Positions 17,953 through 26,716 of a DNA stretch of 64,000 nucleotides are shown here, piece by piece. Position numbers and translations under genes: made by a program. The notes below the pieces were generated by a model, which saw only the letters and a program-made list of their open reading frames with translations, did no database searches and had not been told where the DNA came from. The number at the start of each line of letters is the position of its first letter. The stretch's first letter is position 1. The DNA is from Larsenimonas suaedae (GTDB taxonomy: Bacteria; Pseudomonadota; Gammaproteobacteria; Pseudomonadales; Halomonadaceae): NCBI RefSeq assembly GCF_023712105.1, contig NZ_JAMLJI010000002.1, positions 124,001-188,000 on the forward strand, read 5' to 3'.

Positions 17953-19257
17953 CTACCTGAGCACCACCGGCGCCCACAGTGACAGCGCCAAAAGCGTTGC
18001 CAGAAGCACCGGCGGCGTGATGATCAAACCGACCTTCATGTACTGCCCCCAGCTGATCCGATGGCCCTTGCCCGCCAGCACATGCAGCCACAAAAGCGTT
18101 GCAAGGCTCCCGATTGGGGTGAACTTCGGCCCCAGGTCATTGCCGATGACGTTGGCGTAGACCATCAGCTCGCGAACGAGCGGCGCAACCTGGGCGTGAT
18201 CGATCGCAAGTGCCCCGACAAGCGTTGACGGCATGTTGTTCATGACTGATGCCAGCACCGCCGAGAGCACACCGGTGCCAAGGGTTGCGATCACCAGCCC
18301 CTGCCCGCCCAGCCAGGTCATGACCGAGGCGGCCGCGTCGGTCAGCCAAGCATTGCCAAGCCCGTAGACCACCAGATACATGCCGAGCGAGAACAGAACA
18401 ATCTGCCATGGCGCGCCGCGCATGACCTCACCGAGAGGAATCACCCGCGCCTCGCGAGACCCGACCCGGGCCGCAATCGTGATCAGGCAAAGCGCCCCGA
18501 GCCCCATGATCAGCGAAAACGGCACGTCCCAGCGCGCAGTGACAAAGAGCGCCACCAACAGCACCCCGATCAGCGGAAACGCCGCCCGGAATACTCGCAT
18601 GTCCTTGATCGCGGCCCGCGGCGATTCCAGGCGCGTCTGGTCGTAGCGGGCCGGAATCACCCGGCGGAAATAGAGCCACAGCACGAGAAGTGTGGCCGCA
18701 AGCGCGACCAGGTCGACCGGCACCATCACCTGCGCGTACTCGGCAAACCCCAGCTCGAAGTAGTTGGCGCTAACGATGTTGACCAGGTTCGAGATCACCA
18801 GCGGAAGGCTGGTGGTGTCGGCAACGAAGCCGGTGGCGATAATGAACGCAAGCGCCGCCGGCGGTGGCACCTGAAGACGCGCCAGAATCGCGATCACGAT
18901 CGGGGTAAGCAGGAGCGCCGCCCCGTCGTTGGCAAACAGCGCCGCAATCACGGCGCCAAGCACCACGATCAGGGGAAAGAGCCGTCGGCCGCTGCCGCCG
19001 CCCCAGCGGGCGATATGAAGCGCCGCCCAGGCAAAAAAGCCGGCCTCATCGAGAATCAGCGAAATGATGATCAAGGCAACGAACGTAAGCGTTGCGTCCC
19101 AGACGATGTGCCAGACGTAGGCCACATCGCCCCAGTCGACCACGCCGGTTGCCAGGGCAAGCACCGCCCCGCCCAGCGCGCTCCAGCCGATGCCAAGCCC
19201 CCTGGGCTGCCAGATCACCAATACCAGCGTGATCAGAAAAAGTGCGAAGGCAAGCAT
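17953..19257 (-). CDS. arsB: Arsenite efflux permease ArsB
   Basis: A 434-residue permease, close to the 429 of classical ArsB, with about twelve hydrophobic helices. It begins [20 protein letters not shown] and contains the conserved stretches [16 protein letters not shown] and [12 protein letters not shown]. It expels arsenite or antimonite using the proton gradient. CAGGAGCAG precedes ATG 19257. It is the last gene of arsR-arsC-arsH-arsB, reached across a 79-bp gap with an imperfect direct repeat and a small hairpin that might lower its expression. Confidence 0.95.
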   Translation of the reverse strand: MLAFALFLITLVLVIWQPRGLGIGWSALGGAVLALATGVVDWGDVAYVWHIVWDATLTFVALIIISLILDEAGFFAWAALHIARWGGGSGRRLFPLIVVLGAVIAALFANDGAALLLTPIVIAILARLQVPPPAALAFIIATGFVADTTSLPLVISNLVNIVSANYFELGFAEYAQVMVPVDLVALAATLLVLWLYFRRVIPARYDQTRLESPRAAIKDMRVFRAAFPLIGVLLVALFVTARWDVPFSLIMGLGALCLITIAARVGSREARVIPLGEVMRGAPWQIVLFSLGMYLVVYGLGNAWLTDAAASVMTWLGGQGLVIATLGTGVLSAVLASVMNNMPSTLVGALAIDHAQVAPLVRELMVYANVIGNDLGPKFTPIGSLATLLWLHVLAGKGHRISWGQYMKVGLIITPPVLLATLLALSLWAPVVLR

Positions 19258-19274
19258 GTGCTCTGCTCCTGAAA

Positions 19275-19336
19275 GGCCCCGGTATGCCGGGGCGTCACGC
19301 AAAATGCCCCTGATATGCCGGAGCGTCACTCACGCA
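19275..19336. repeat. Imperfect ~30-bp direct repeat between arsH and arsB
   Basis: Two adjacent copies share GCCCC, TATGCCGG and GCGTCAC in the same order. The first copy also folds as CCCCGG-TATG-CCGGGG. It fills the arsH-arsB gap and may act as an mRNA hairpin within the operon. Confidence 0.5.
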
Positions 19337-20056
19337 TTACGTCGATTGGTTGACCCGCGCTGAAAGCGCCTCGGCGCTTTCCACCCGTTCGGAATAGCGC
19401 GCGGTCAGATACTCACTTCGCCCGCGCACCATCAGGGTGAATTTCGTGAGTTCCTCACAGACATCGACCACCCGCTGATAAAGCGGTGACGCGCGCATGC
19501 GGCCCGTGTCATCGAACTCGTTGAACGCCTTCGGCACCGACGACTGATTGGGGATGGTCACCATCCGCATCCAGCGTCCGAGAATGCGAAGCTGATTGAC
19601 CGCGTTGAAGCTCTGACTGCCCCCGGAGACCTCCATCACGGCAAGCGTCTTGCCCTGGGTCGGGCGCACCCCGCCCAGCGCGAGCGGCAGCCAGTCGATC
19701 TGCGCCTTCATGACCGCCGTCATCGCGCCGTGGCGCTCGGGGCTGACCCACACCATGCCCTCGCTCCACATCGCAAGCTCGCGAAGCATCACTACCTTCG
19801 GGTGCTCGGCGTTGGCCTCATCGGGCAGCGGCAGGTCAGTGGGATCGAAGGTGCGCACCTCACAGCCCAGCGCCTCTAGAAGCCGCCCGGCCTCTTCGGC
19901 AAGAAAGCGGGAGTAGGAACGTTCGCGGAGCGACCCATAGAGCACCAGAATCCGCGGCGGATGGCCCGGGTCATCGGGGCCGGCCAGCGCCCTGACATCG
20001 ATCGGGTGAAGCTCGTCGGCATCAATGGCCGGAAGCTTTGACGTATCGAGGCTCAT
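19337..20056 (-). CDS. arsH: ArsH NADPH-dependent FMN reductase
   Basis: A 239-residue flavoprotein. The flavodoxin-like FMN loop is seen as [15 protein letters not shown], and [18 protein letters not shown] is the ArsH-specific segment. ArsH oxidises trivalent organoarsenicals and gives resistance to them. ATG 20056 overlaps the arsC stop as ATGA, so translation is coupled; longer upstream starts would run into arsC. Confidence 0.95.
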   Translation of the reverse strand: MSLDTSKLPAIDADELHPIDVRALAGPDDPGHPPRILVLYGSLRERSYSRFLAEEAGRLLEALGCEVRTFDPTDLPLPDEANAEHPKVVMLRELAMWSEGMVWVSPERHGAMTAVMKAQIDWLPLALGGVRPTQGKTLAVMEVSGGSQSFNAVNQLRILGRWMRMVTIPNQSSVPKAFNEFDDTGRMRASPLYQRVVDVCEELTKFTLMVRGRSEYLTARYSERVESAEALSARVNQST

Positions 20057-20463
20057 GCACCGCCACCCGGGCGCACCGTCTCGCCGTCTTCCTTGGTGAA
20101 GCTCGCAACCGGGGTCGGCAGCAGCTCGAATACGGTCTCCGATGGCCGGCACAGACGCGCGCCGTTTTCCGTCACCACGACCGGGCGGTTGATCAGCAGC
20201 GGGTGCTCGACCATGGCATCGATCAGGGCATCGTCGGTGATGGATTCATCGGCAAGGCCGAGGGTGTCGTAGGGCGTGCCCTTCTGGCGCAGCAGCTCAC
20301 GGGGGGTGAGCTTCATCTGTGCAAGCAGCGACACCAGCATCTCGCGGCTCGGCGGCGTTTTCAGATACTCGATGACGTGGGGCTCGATGCCTGAGTCACG
20401 CAGCATCGCGAGCGTATTGCGCGAGGTGCCGCAGTCGGGGTTGTGGTAGATCACACACAGCAT
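20053..20463 (-). CDS. arsC: Arsenate reductase (glutaredoxin-dependent)
   Basis: A 136-residue ArsC of the glutaredoxin class. The catalytic Cys11 sits in [12 protein letters not shown], and the anion-binding arginines lie in INRPVVV and RLCRPSE. It reduces arsenate to arsenite for export by ArsB. It begins 3 bp after arsR ends and overlaps arsH by 4 bp. Confidence 0.96.
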   Translation of the reverse strand: MLCVIYHNPDCGTSRNTLAMLRDSGIEPHVIEYLKTPPSREMLVSLLAQMKLTPRELLRQKGTPYDTLGLADESITDDALIDAMVEHPLLINRPVVVTENGARLCRPSETVFELLPTPVASFTKEDGETVRPGGGA

Positions 20464-20466
20464 GGG

Positions 20467-20883
20467 TCAGGTCTCCGTGGGGGTCGGCTTGGAAGACGAG
20501 GGATTTGACGACGCGGAATTGCAAGACGGCGTGTCGGATGAGGCGCACTCGGGCGCTGTCTCGCTCAGCGAGGCCATCAGCGGGCCGCAAATGCTCGGGT
20601 CACCCGCGCAGCAGTCGCGCAGCAAGAACCCGATCAGCGCCTCGATCGCTGAAAGCTCCGCCCGGTAGATGATCGAGCGGCTCTCGCGGCGCGGCGCGAC
20701 CAGCCCGGCCTGCGTCAGTACCTTGAGGTGCGCTGAAAGCGTCGCGTTCGGCACCTCGAGCGCGCGGGCAATGTCGCCGGCCGCAGCGCCCTCTGGTTCG
20801 CGGCGAATCAACAGCCGCACAATGTTGAGCCGTGTGGGCTGGGCAAGCGCCCCAAAGATCGCTGTCGCATCATTTATTTCCAT
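20467..20883 (-). CDS. arsR: ArsR family arsenic-responsive repressor
   Basis: A 138-residue winged-helix repressor: FGALAQPTRLNIVRLL, then the recognition region NATLSAHLKVLTQAG. The usual CVC motif in the DNA-binding helix is absent. Instead a cysteine pair and third cysteine lie after the last helix (Cys91, Cys92, Cys99 in RDCCAGDPSICG), a C-terminal arsenite site of the kind described in some ArsR proteins. An unusual Ser/Pro/Thr-rich tail with two further cysteines ends the protein. I start at MEINDATAIF (20883) with GGAA upstream; an ATG 12 bp earlier is possible. First gene of arsRCHB and presumed autoregulator. Confidence 0.92.
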   Translation of the reverse strand: MEINDATAIFGALAQPTRLNIVRLLIRREPEGAAAGDIARALEVPNATLSAHLKVLTQAGLVAPRRESRSIIYRAELSAIEALIGFLLRDCCAGDPSICGPLMASLSETAPECASSDTPSCNSASSNPSSSKPTPTET

Positions 20884-21050
20884 AATTCCAAACATATGAA
20901 AATAAAAACTTCCCTGCAAGCCCGCCGAACAACATCAAATCACTCTGTTAAAGGAAACCCTAAACACGCCGTTAATCTACTAATGGTCTTATCGTTTGAT
21001 GCTCCGGCAACGGTTCCGAAATGGCCGCCCGGGTGACCCAAGGGAATCCG

Positions 21051-22823
21051 ATGCATAAATTGCTGACCCAACCCAGTGATGACACACGCCAACCCACCAC
21101 GCCGGCCGAGACGGATACCAACGTTCAGCGCATCGCCCGACGGCTGGCCCTTCTGGCGCATGAAAAGCGCGACATTTCCATCCTGACCGAGGGCGCAAAG
21201 CTCCCCCTGGTCGGGCGGATCACGGCCGTGGACGGCGCCCAGGGCACGCTATCAATCGAACTGATCGACCTAGAGCGCCCGCCCGAGGACACCGCTCTGG
21301 CCAGAGGCAGCCTGACACTCGAGGTTCGCCTGCCACCCACAAGGCAGAGCAGCACCGAACACCTGCGCTTCGATGAAGTCCAAAGCCTCGGGCTTCATCG
21401 CGACCCTCATCGAAGTGTGCTTTTGTGCACCCTGCCCCATTCGTTTTTCAGCTCGACCAAGCGCGGCGAAATGCGCGTGCCCTTGATTCAGGGGTTGCAG
21501 GCCAAGGCCATGATCACCGCCTATCCGGAGGCGACCGCGTTCACTGCGGAACTGTGCAACCTGTCGATCGGCGGCTGCATGGTCGAGGCGCCGTTGAACG
21601 AGTGTTCTGACATACGGCTCGACATGACACTGCCGGACATCACACTCGAGTTTCCCAATGGCGAGCGTGTCACGCTCACGGCTCGGGTCATCCACTTGAG
21701 GCAGGCTGCGCGGACGCATTTCGCAAGTCTCGGGCTCGAGTTCGACGCCCCGTCTCCCCAAGCCGTTCAACGCCTTACCTACTTTTTAAACGAGATGGAG
21801 AGCGAGCTGGCGTATCGGCTCGGCATGCACTCGAAAACCGCACACAGTTCGCCGTTGTTCAAGGGTCCCGGGGAGGCGGGCCGGCTCACACTCACCGAGC
21901 CCAAGGACGAGCGCGATACGCTCCCCCTGATGTACGCCATGCGAGAAGTGGCCCGGCGGCTGCACAGCGCGTTGATCGCGCTTCGAAACGAGGAAACGCT
22001 GGCGCGCGCCTCACTGATCGACTGCGCCGACACCATCATTCACATGCTCGAACGGAAACCTCATCGCTGCATGTACGCCGCGTGCTGCCTGAGCGACGAG
22101 CCGCCCCTGTTGCAGCAGGCCATACGCTGCGCCGTTCAGCTGGGCGATCTGATCCTGCGAGAGCCGACACTGGTCGAGCATGCCCGTCACGCCATTCTTG
22201 GTGCCCTGCTTCACAACCTCGGCAAGTCCCTGATGATCGGCGAAACCTTGCCAACCCTGCATGAGCCGTTAACGCCCGAGCAAAGCGACTACCTCACGCA
22301 TCACCGGGAAACGCTACTGGCCCGACTCGAGCATGAGGACTGGCTCGACCTGACGCTAATACGCCGGATGATTGCCGTCGGCGCGCACAACCCCGATGGC
22401 AGACTCGAAGACACCCCGGAAGACAACGACCAGCTCCGACAGATTCTCAAGCTGTTCAACGTCATCAAACGCATCACGGTTCTGCTGAGGCCCTACACTC
22501 TCGAACAGGCCAACCTGACGCCACTCGAAGCCTACAAGACCATCTATCGTCAGGCCGAGATCTACGACCCGGACTGCGTCATCCGTTACGTGCAACGCCA
22601 GGGCATCTACCCCATCGGCAGTCTGATCTACTTTTCGCGCGGGTTTCTGGCCTGGGTGATGAGCGTGGATGCCCGGGGCGAGCCGACCAAGGTGCATGTC
22701 ATCAAGAACATGAACGACTCCATAGGGTCGCTGAGCACCGTGCTCTCCCGCGTGGATTTCGATCAGATGGGGGAAATTGCCTGCTCGATCCGCCCGCGTG
22801 ATTACGGGCTCGACCCTTCGTGA
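21051..22823 (+). CDS. PilZ domain protein with degenerate HD-GYP domain
   Basis: A 590-residue protein, first codon chosen at 21051 for the AAGGGAA site. Residues about 30-120 look like a YcgR-type N-terminal domain; a PilZ domain follows with RGEMR (138-142) and NLSIGG (170-175), the full c-di-GMP binding pattern. The C-terminal half is an HD-GYP fold recognised by LLHNLGKSLMIGE and the terminal GIYPIGSLI, but the metal HD pair is HN (about 388) and the GYP loop is replaced by AHNPDGRLEDTPED. So it probably binds c-di-GMP but cannot hydrolyse it by the usual mechanism. Monocistronic. Confidence 0.85.
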   Translation: MHKLLTQPSDDTRQPTTPAETDTNVQRIARRLALLAHEKRDISILTEGAKLPLVGRITAVDGAQGTLSIELIDLERPPEDTALARGSLTLEVRLPPTRQSSTEHLRFDEVQSLGLHRDPHRSVLLCTLPHSFFSSTKRGEMRVPLIQGLQAKAMITAYPEATAFTAELCNLSIGGCMVEAPLNECSDIRLDMTLPDITLEFPNGERVTLTARVIHLRQAARTHFASLGLEFDAPSPQAVQRLTYFLNEMESELAYRLGMHSKTAHSSPLFKGPGEAGRLTLTEPKDERDTLPLMYAMREVARRLHSALIALRNEETLARASLIDCADTIIHMLERKPHRCMYAACCLSDEPPLLQQAIRCAVQLGDLILREPTLVEHARHAILGALLHNLGKSLMIGETLPTLHEPLTPEQSDYLTHHRETLLARLEHEDWLDLTLIRRMIAVGAHNPDGRLEDTPEDNDQLRQILKLFNVIKRITVLLRPYTLEQANLTPLEAYKTIYRQAEIYDPDCVIRYVQRQGIYPIGSLIYFSRGFLAWVMSVDARGEPTKVHVIKNMNDSIGSLSTVLSRVDFDQMGEIACSIRPRDYGLDPS

Positions 22824-22855
22824 GCGCTTCCTGCCAGGGTCAGGGCTTGATACAC

Positions 22856-22887
22856 GATCGGCCGTCAGGTTTCCCTGACGGCCGATC
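22856..22887 (+). terminator. Strong hairpin after the PilZ/HD-GYP gene
   Basis: Two perfect 14-bp arms, GATCGGCCGTCAGG and its complement, around TTTC, 32 bp past the stop. It lacks a T run, so it may work as a terminator with Rho or as an mRNA-stabilising hairpin. Confidence 0.6.
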
Positions 22888-22919
22888 ATCGTCTAACGCT
22901 TGACTGTCTCGGTTCGAGT

Positions 22920-23165
22920 CTAGCTCACGGGCTGGCTCAAATGCTTTCGAATATGGGCCGCTTCGCACGCCATCTGGCGCGAAAGCTTGCTTGAAAGATC
23001 CCTGGGTTGCGCCTCGTCGACGCCCATCGGCCGGTTCTCGAGATCGGCGATGGTGCTCAGGAACGTGTTGCACCTGGTGCAGTCGACGGTCTGGTCGGCC
23101 ATCAAGTCCGTCGTATTCCCGACGGCTTCGCTACCGCACTGGTGGCAATAGAGTTCGTAATCCAT
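22920..23165 (-). CDS. Small zinc-ribbon protein
   Basis: 81 residues starting MDYELYCHQCGSEAV. Four cysteines (7, 10, 29, 32; CHQC and CTRC) form a zinc-ribbon knuckle pair; the rest is polar and helical with no other domain. AAGGAG before ATG 23165 sets the start. Family not recognised; such proteins often act as small binding or regulatory partners. It ends near the hairpin of the convergent PilZ gene. Confidence 0.7.
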   Translation of the reverse strand: MDYELYCHQCGSEAVGNTTDLMADQTVDCTRCNTFLSTIADLENRPMGVDEAQPRDLSSKLSRQMACEAAHIRKHLSQPVS

Positions 23166-23533
23166 CTGAAACACTCCTTGTCTCGTCATGGTCTCTTTTG
23201 GTGCCGGGCATCCTTACCAACCTTTCCACCGGGTCGTCTTCCCTGACGAACATCATCATTTCTGATGACCGAGTGAACTCCGTCACTTCCCTGTGTTCCC
23301 GGTTCGCCAATTCCCTATCTGGCGCAGCCCGGACACTATGGATTTTGTATAAGTCATGTGCAAGGAAAAATTCACCCTATTTCTCGTTTCAAAGCAGAAA
23401 CTTAACCTATGTTATGCTTTTCATGAGAAGCCTGTGGATGTGCTGTTTTTCAACAAGAATTGAACAATTTTTTTCGTACAACTGTTCAATTAAAAAAACT
23501 ACTGGGAAACTGCCGGGAAACCTACTGAGAAAC
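23166..23533. promoter_or_regulatory. AT-rich non-coding stretch upstream of the zinc-ribbon gene
   Basis: These 368 bp carry no convincing gene and are more AT-rich than neighbours from about 23330 on. A 9-bp inverted repeat (AATTGAACA at 23458-23466, TGTTCAATT at 23483-23491) encloses a T run, a possible mntP terminator. Tandem 12-bp repeats begin at 23498 and run into mntP. Confidence 0.5.
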
Positions 23534-23544
23534 CTACTGAGAAA
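23498..23544. repeat. Tandem ~12-bp repeat at the 3' end of mntP
   Basis: Four units: ACTACTGGGAAA, CTGCCGGGAAA, CCTACTGAGAAA, CCTACTGAGAAA. The last two are identical. The mntP stop codon lies inside the final unit, so repeat expansion has probably moved or reshaped the gene's end. Confidence 0.8.
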
Positions 23545-24106
23545 GGTGCTGATACAGAATGCTGGTGCCGATCGCGATCAGCATCAACCCACCAAAAAGC
23601 TCCGCCTTCTTGCCGATGAACCGCCCGGCCATACCGCCCAGCACCACACCGAACGTGACCATCACCGCCGTGGTCAAACCGATGGCCAGCGCCGCATAGC
23701 CGATGTTGACGCCTGCAAAGCTCAGGCTGACGCCCACGATCAGCGCGTCCAGGCTCGTTGCCAACGCCAGCAGCGGCAATGTCCACCAGCGCTTCGACAA
23801 TTTGCAGCTGCAATCCTCACACGGCACCTGGCGGCGCTGGGTATCGACCACCATCTTGCCGCCAAGCCCCACCAGCAGCACAAACGCGATCCAATGATCC
23901 CACTGGGCCACGTAGACGCTTGCCATCGACCCCAACGCCCAGCCAAGTAGCGGCGTCAGCCCTTCAATGGTGCCAAACAGCGCGCCGATACGAAGCGCCC
24001 GCCACCAGGAAACACGCTCGGCGCTGTCGGCACCCTTGGCCAGAGACGCGGCAAAGGCGTCCGTCGACATGGCGAGGGCGAGAAAGAAGAGTGAATAGAT
24101 GCGCAT
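23534..24106 (-). CDS. mntP: Manganese efflux pump MntP
   Basis: A 190-residue six-helix membrane protein. The acidic membrane motifs typical of MntP are visible: ALAMSTDAFAASLAKG in helix 1 and ATSLDALIVGVSLSF in helix 4. It exports Mn(II) and protects against its excess. I start at ATG 24106 rather than a TTG 12 bp upstream; neither has a strong ribosome site, which would be expected if a leader controls initiation. Its last codons are part of a tandem repeat. Confidence 0.93.
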   Translation of the reverse strand: MRIYSLFFLALAMSTDAFAASLAKGADSAERVSWWRALRIGALFGTIEGLTPLLGWALGSMASVYVAQWDHWIAFVLLVGLGGKMVVDTQRRQVPCEDCSCKLSKRWWTLPLLALATSLDALIVGVSLSFAGVNIGYAALAIGLTTAVMVTFGVVLGGMAGRFIGKKAELFGGLMLIAIGTSILYQHLSQ

Positions 24107-24260
24107 GAGGGTTGCCAATTGATGTTTTCGACCACGCTACGGCGTCAACTGCCTGAAAATCAACGAATAACACTCTTTCTCATCGGAACCTAAGTTGACG
24201 ATAGGTACACCCGTTGACCCCGGGTGCACTACCTACCCCCACGACACACTGTTAACACGC
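24107..24260 (-). promoter_or_regulatory. mntP leader, possible yybP-ykoY Mn riboswitch
   Basis: Read on the minus strand, the leader has GGGGGTAGGTAG, an imperfect stem TAGGTA..CACCC/GGGTGTACCTA, then CGTCAACTTAGG. The order resembles GGGGAGUAG-stem-GUCAAC of yybP-ykoY Mn-sensing RNAs, which often precede mntP. The second conserved arm of that family is not clearly found, so this is a candidate only. The remaining gap up to 24507 shows nothing else except the presumed lysE-family promoter. Confidence 0.4.
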
Positions 24261-24507
24261 GTTAAAAACCCAGCGTTCACGGGCGCTGCAGCCGATAACA
24301 TCGCACCCTGTATTAGACAGACAACGCCACAACGTGACGTATGAACGGCACCTCAGCGTGCAGGATGCGGCTCTAGATAAATCGTCGATTCGACGAAAGC
24401 CCACTCTTTAAACGCCGCCGTTCGCCTCGCACTCGATGCACGATCGTTCAAGACCCGCCGCTTGAGCTGGCCTAGTCTCGGGCTTTTCCATACCGAACGA
24501 GGCCCTC

Positions 24508-25134
24508 ATGAACATCGTGCTGTTCGCCCTGACCGTCATGTACACCCCCGGCCCGGTCAATCTGCTTGGGCTCAACGCCGGCCTTCAACGGCCCGTATAC
24601 CGCTCGCTGGGCTTTTTCGGCGGCGTGGGCCTTGCGATCTTTCTCTGGTTTCTCGTGATCGGCTACGCCGGGCAGCGCCTGGTGGTTGCCGCGGCCCTGC
24701 CCTACCTCGCAGCGCTTGGCAGCGCCTACATCCTGTATCTGGCCTACAGCCTCTACCGGGCCGCGCCGCCGTCGCCTGCCTCTTCAACCGCCGAGTCGAC
24801 CCCGGTGGATCACGGCCGGCTGCGCTTTCGTGACGGATTTTTGATGCAGCTTTTAAACCCCAAGAACACGCTTCTAGTTGTGCCGATCACCACCATCCTG
24901 TTTCCCGGCCGGGGCATTGCCGATACGGCGCTGATTCTGTGGTCAGCGGGCATTGCCCTGGGCGGTGCCGGGGCGCCTGCGCTTTACTGCGCCGCCGGCA
25001 AGGGGCTTGCCCAGTGGCTTGGCAACGCGCGCTATTACCGCGTGCTCAACCGCGTAATGGCCGCGCTTTTGGTGCTGGTGGCGGCCACGATGCTGCTGGA
25101 ATACACTTTGATGCCGATTGTCGAGGCGCACTGA
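24508..25134 (+). CDS. LysE family amino acid exporter
   Basis: A 208-residue, six-helix transporter beginning MNIVLFALTVMYTPGPVNLLG; the PGPVN motif in helix 1 and the loop QLLNPKNTLLVVPI are the LysE/RhtB signatures. Family members export amino acids such as lysine, homoserine or threonine; the substrate cannot be read from sequence. The stop is 2 bp before the AraC-type gene, so exporter and regulator are co-transcribed. Confidence 0.92.
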   Translation: MNIVLFALTVMYTPGPVNLLGLNAGLQRPVYRSLGFFGGVGLAIFLWFLVIGYAGQRLVVAAALPYLAALGSAYILYLAYSLYRAAPPSPASSTAESTPVDHGRLRFRDGFLMQLLNPKNTLLVVPITTILFPGRGIADTALILWSAGIALGGAGAPALYCAAGKGLAQWLGNARYYRVLNRVMAALLVLVAATMLLEYTLMPIVEAH

Positions 25135-25136
25135 GC

Positions 25137-25949
25137 ATGGCCCCAATGAGCGCAGACTGGTTTCGCCTGGCCCCGACCGAACGCCTCGAGCGGCTCGAGG
25201 CCCGGTTTCAGGGCCACGCCTTCAGCCCACACCGCCACGACACCTACGCGATCGGCATTACGCTTGAGGGTGTGCAAAGCTTTCATTACCGCAGAAGCCA
25301 CCGCCACAGCCTGCCCGGCACCGTGATCGTGCTGCACCCCGACGAACTCCACGACGGCCACGCCGGCTGTCCCGGGGGCTTTCTCTACCGCATGCTTTAC
25401 GTAAAGCCCGCGCTGATGCAGGCGATGCTTAAGGGCCGGCCCCTGCCGTTTCTGACCGGCGGCCTTTCGACCGACGCCCGGCTCGTGCGCACCGTACGAA
25501 CGCTTCTGCTCGACATGGACCACGCCCCCGGCGCGCTCGAAGAAACCGATGGCCTGTTTGATTTAACGATGGCACTTGCCGAAAACAGTGACGCAGGCCC
25601 CATGAAAGGCCGCCATGCGCTTGACCACCTCGCCGCCGAACGCGCCCGACAGTACCTGGACGACAATCTCCTTCACGGCGCCACCCTCGAGACGCTGGAA
25701 ATGATCACCGGGCGGGAGCGCTGGTCGCTCTCGCGGGATTTTCGCGCGCTCTACGGCACCAGCCCCTACCGCTACCTCACCCTTCGACGCCTCGATGACA
25801 CCAAGCACCGCATCGCCGGCGGCGCCTCGCTCACCGACGCCGCACTCACCAGTGGCTTCGCCGACCAAAGCCACATGAGCCGAGCGTTCAAGCGCGCCTA
25901 CGGCGTCACCCCCGCCCGCTGGCGCGCCCTCACCACTGCGCCCCGCTAG
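25137..25949 (+). CDS. AraC family transcriptional regulator
   Basis: 270 residues. An N-terminal AraC-binding (cupin) domain contains FSPHRHDTYAIGITLEG, and the C-terminal 100 residues hold two helix-turn-helix units ending ALTSGFADQSHMSRAFKRAY and GVTPARWRAL. It starts 2 bp after the LysE-type exporter stop and probably senses the exported amino acid, by analogy with similar pairs. An alternative ATG lies 9 bp downstream. Confidence 0.92.
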   Translation: MAPMSADWFRLAPTERLERLEARFQGHAFSPHRHDTYAIGITLEGVQSFHYRRSHRHSLPGTVIVLHPDELHDGHAGCPGGFLYRMLYVKPALMQAMLKGRPLPFLTGGLSTDARLVRTVRTLLLDMDHAPGALEETDGLFDLTMALAENSDAGPMKGRHALDHLAAERARQYLDDNLLHGATLETLEMITGRERWSLSRDFRALYGTSPYRYLTLRRLDDTKHRIAGGASLTDAALTSGFADQSHMSRAFKRAYGVTPARWRALTTAPR

Positions 25950-25997
25950 CCATCGCCCTCCGCTAACCATCACCCCCCACTAACCATCACCCTCCGC
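25947..25997. repeat. Tandem 17-bp repeat beginning at the AraC-gene stop
   Basis: Three head-to-tail units, TAGCCATCGCCCTCCGC, TAACCATCACCCCCCAC and TAACCATCACCCTCCGC. Each unit starts with a stop codon in the frame of the gene or a near copy. Origin by slippage is likely. Confidence 0.85.
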
Positions 25998-26104
25998 TGA
26001 CCACGCGTGCATTCAGAGATAGCCGGGCAGCGCGTGCGCTACACTAAAACCACCTTGCCGTTTCTCTTTTTCGCTTAACCAATGCCGACCTCGGAGCACT
26101 CCCC

Positions 26105-26563
26105 ATGACGCATTTTCTGCAGGGCACGGCCGTGATGGCGCTTACCTTCGCTATTTGGATGCACGCAACGACCACCTACGCCGCGCCCTCTCAGACTCCC
26201 TCTACGCCCGCCCAAACCGAGTGCCACGATGCCCAAACCCAGACGGCAATGAACCAGTGCGCGGCCGAGGCGCTTCAGAACGCCGAGCACCGGCTGACTA
26301 CCACCTATCAGAGCCTCAAGGACGCACTGGGCTCGGCCGCCGAGCGCGCAGCGCTTGAAACCGCCCAGCGCCGCTGGACGGCCTACCGCGACGCCGAATG
26401 CCAGTTTCAGGGTGCGCCTTCGGCCGGCGGCTCCATCCACACGCTGGTGGTCGCGCAGTGCAAGACCGCGCTATCTGATGCGCGTCAACAAACGCTCAAG
26501 GGCTACAGCCAGTGCGAGGAAGGCGACGTCAGCTGCCCGCACCCCCGGCTCGAGACGCCCTGA
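26105..26563 (+). CDS. LprI-like (DUF1311) exported protein
   Basis: 152 residues with a signal peptide (about 1-26, ending TTYAA). The mature part carries the DUF1311/LprI pattern: CHDAQTQTAMNQCAAE, then RWTAYRDAECQF and VAQCKTALSDAR, six cysteines that would form disulfides in the periplasm. LprI of mycobacteria inhibits lysozyme, but for most members the function is unknown. CGGAG precedes ATG 26105. Stands alone. Confidence 0.88.
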   Translation: MTHFLQGTAVMALTFAIWMHATTTYAAPSQTPSTPAQTECHDAQTQTAMNQCAAEALQNAEHRLTTTYQSLKDALGSAAERAALETAQRRWTAYRDAECQFQGAPSAGGSIHTLVVAQCKTALSDARQQTLKGYSQCEEGDVSCPHPRLETP

Positions 26564-26716
26564 CTGCTGCGGCTCGAGCTCCCTGCGTCGAAAAAATGGC
26601 CGCACATCGGAGACCTCGACTAGAGTGACTCGAAACGCGCTCACTCTTTCACGGCCTCGCGCCCTGCACTGACGCTGACCCAACCGATTGACCCTCGCCC
26701 GACCGACAGGAACGCC

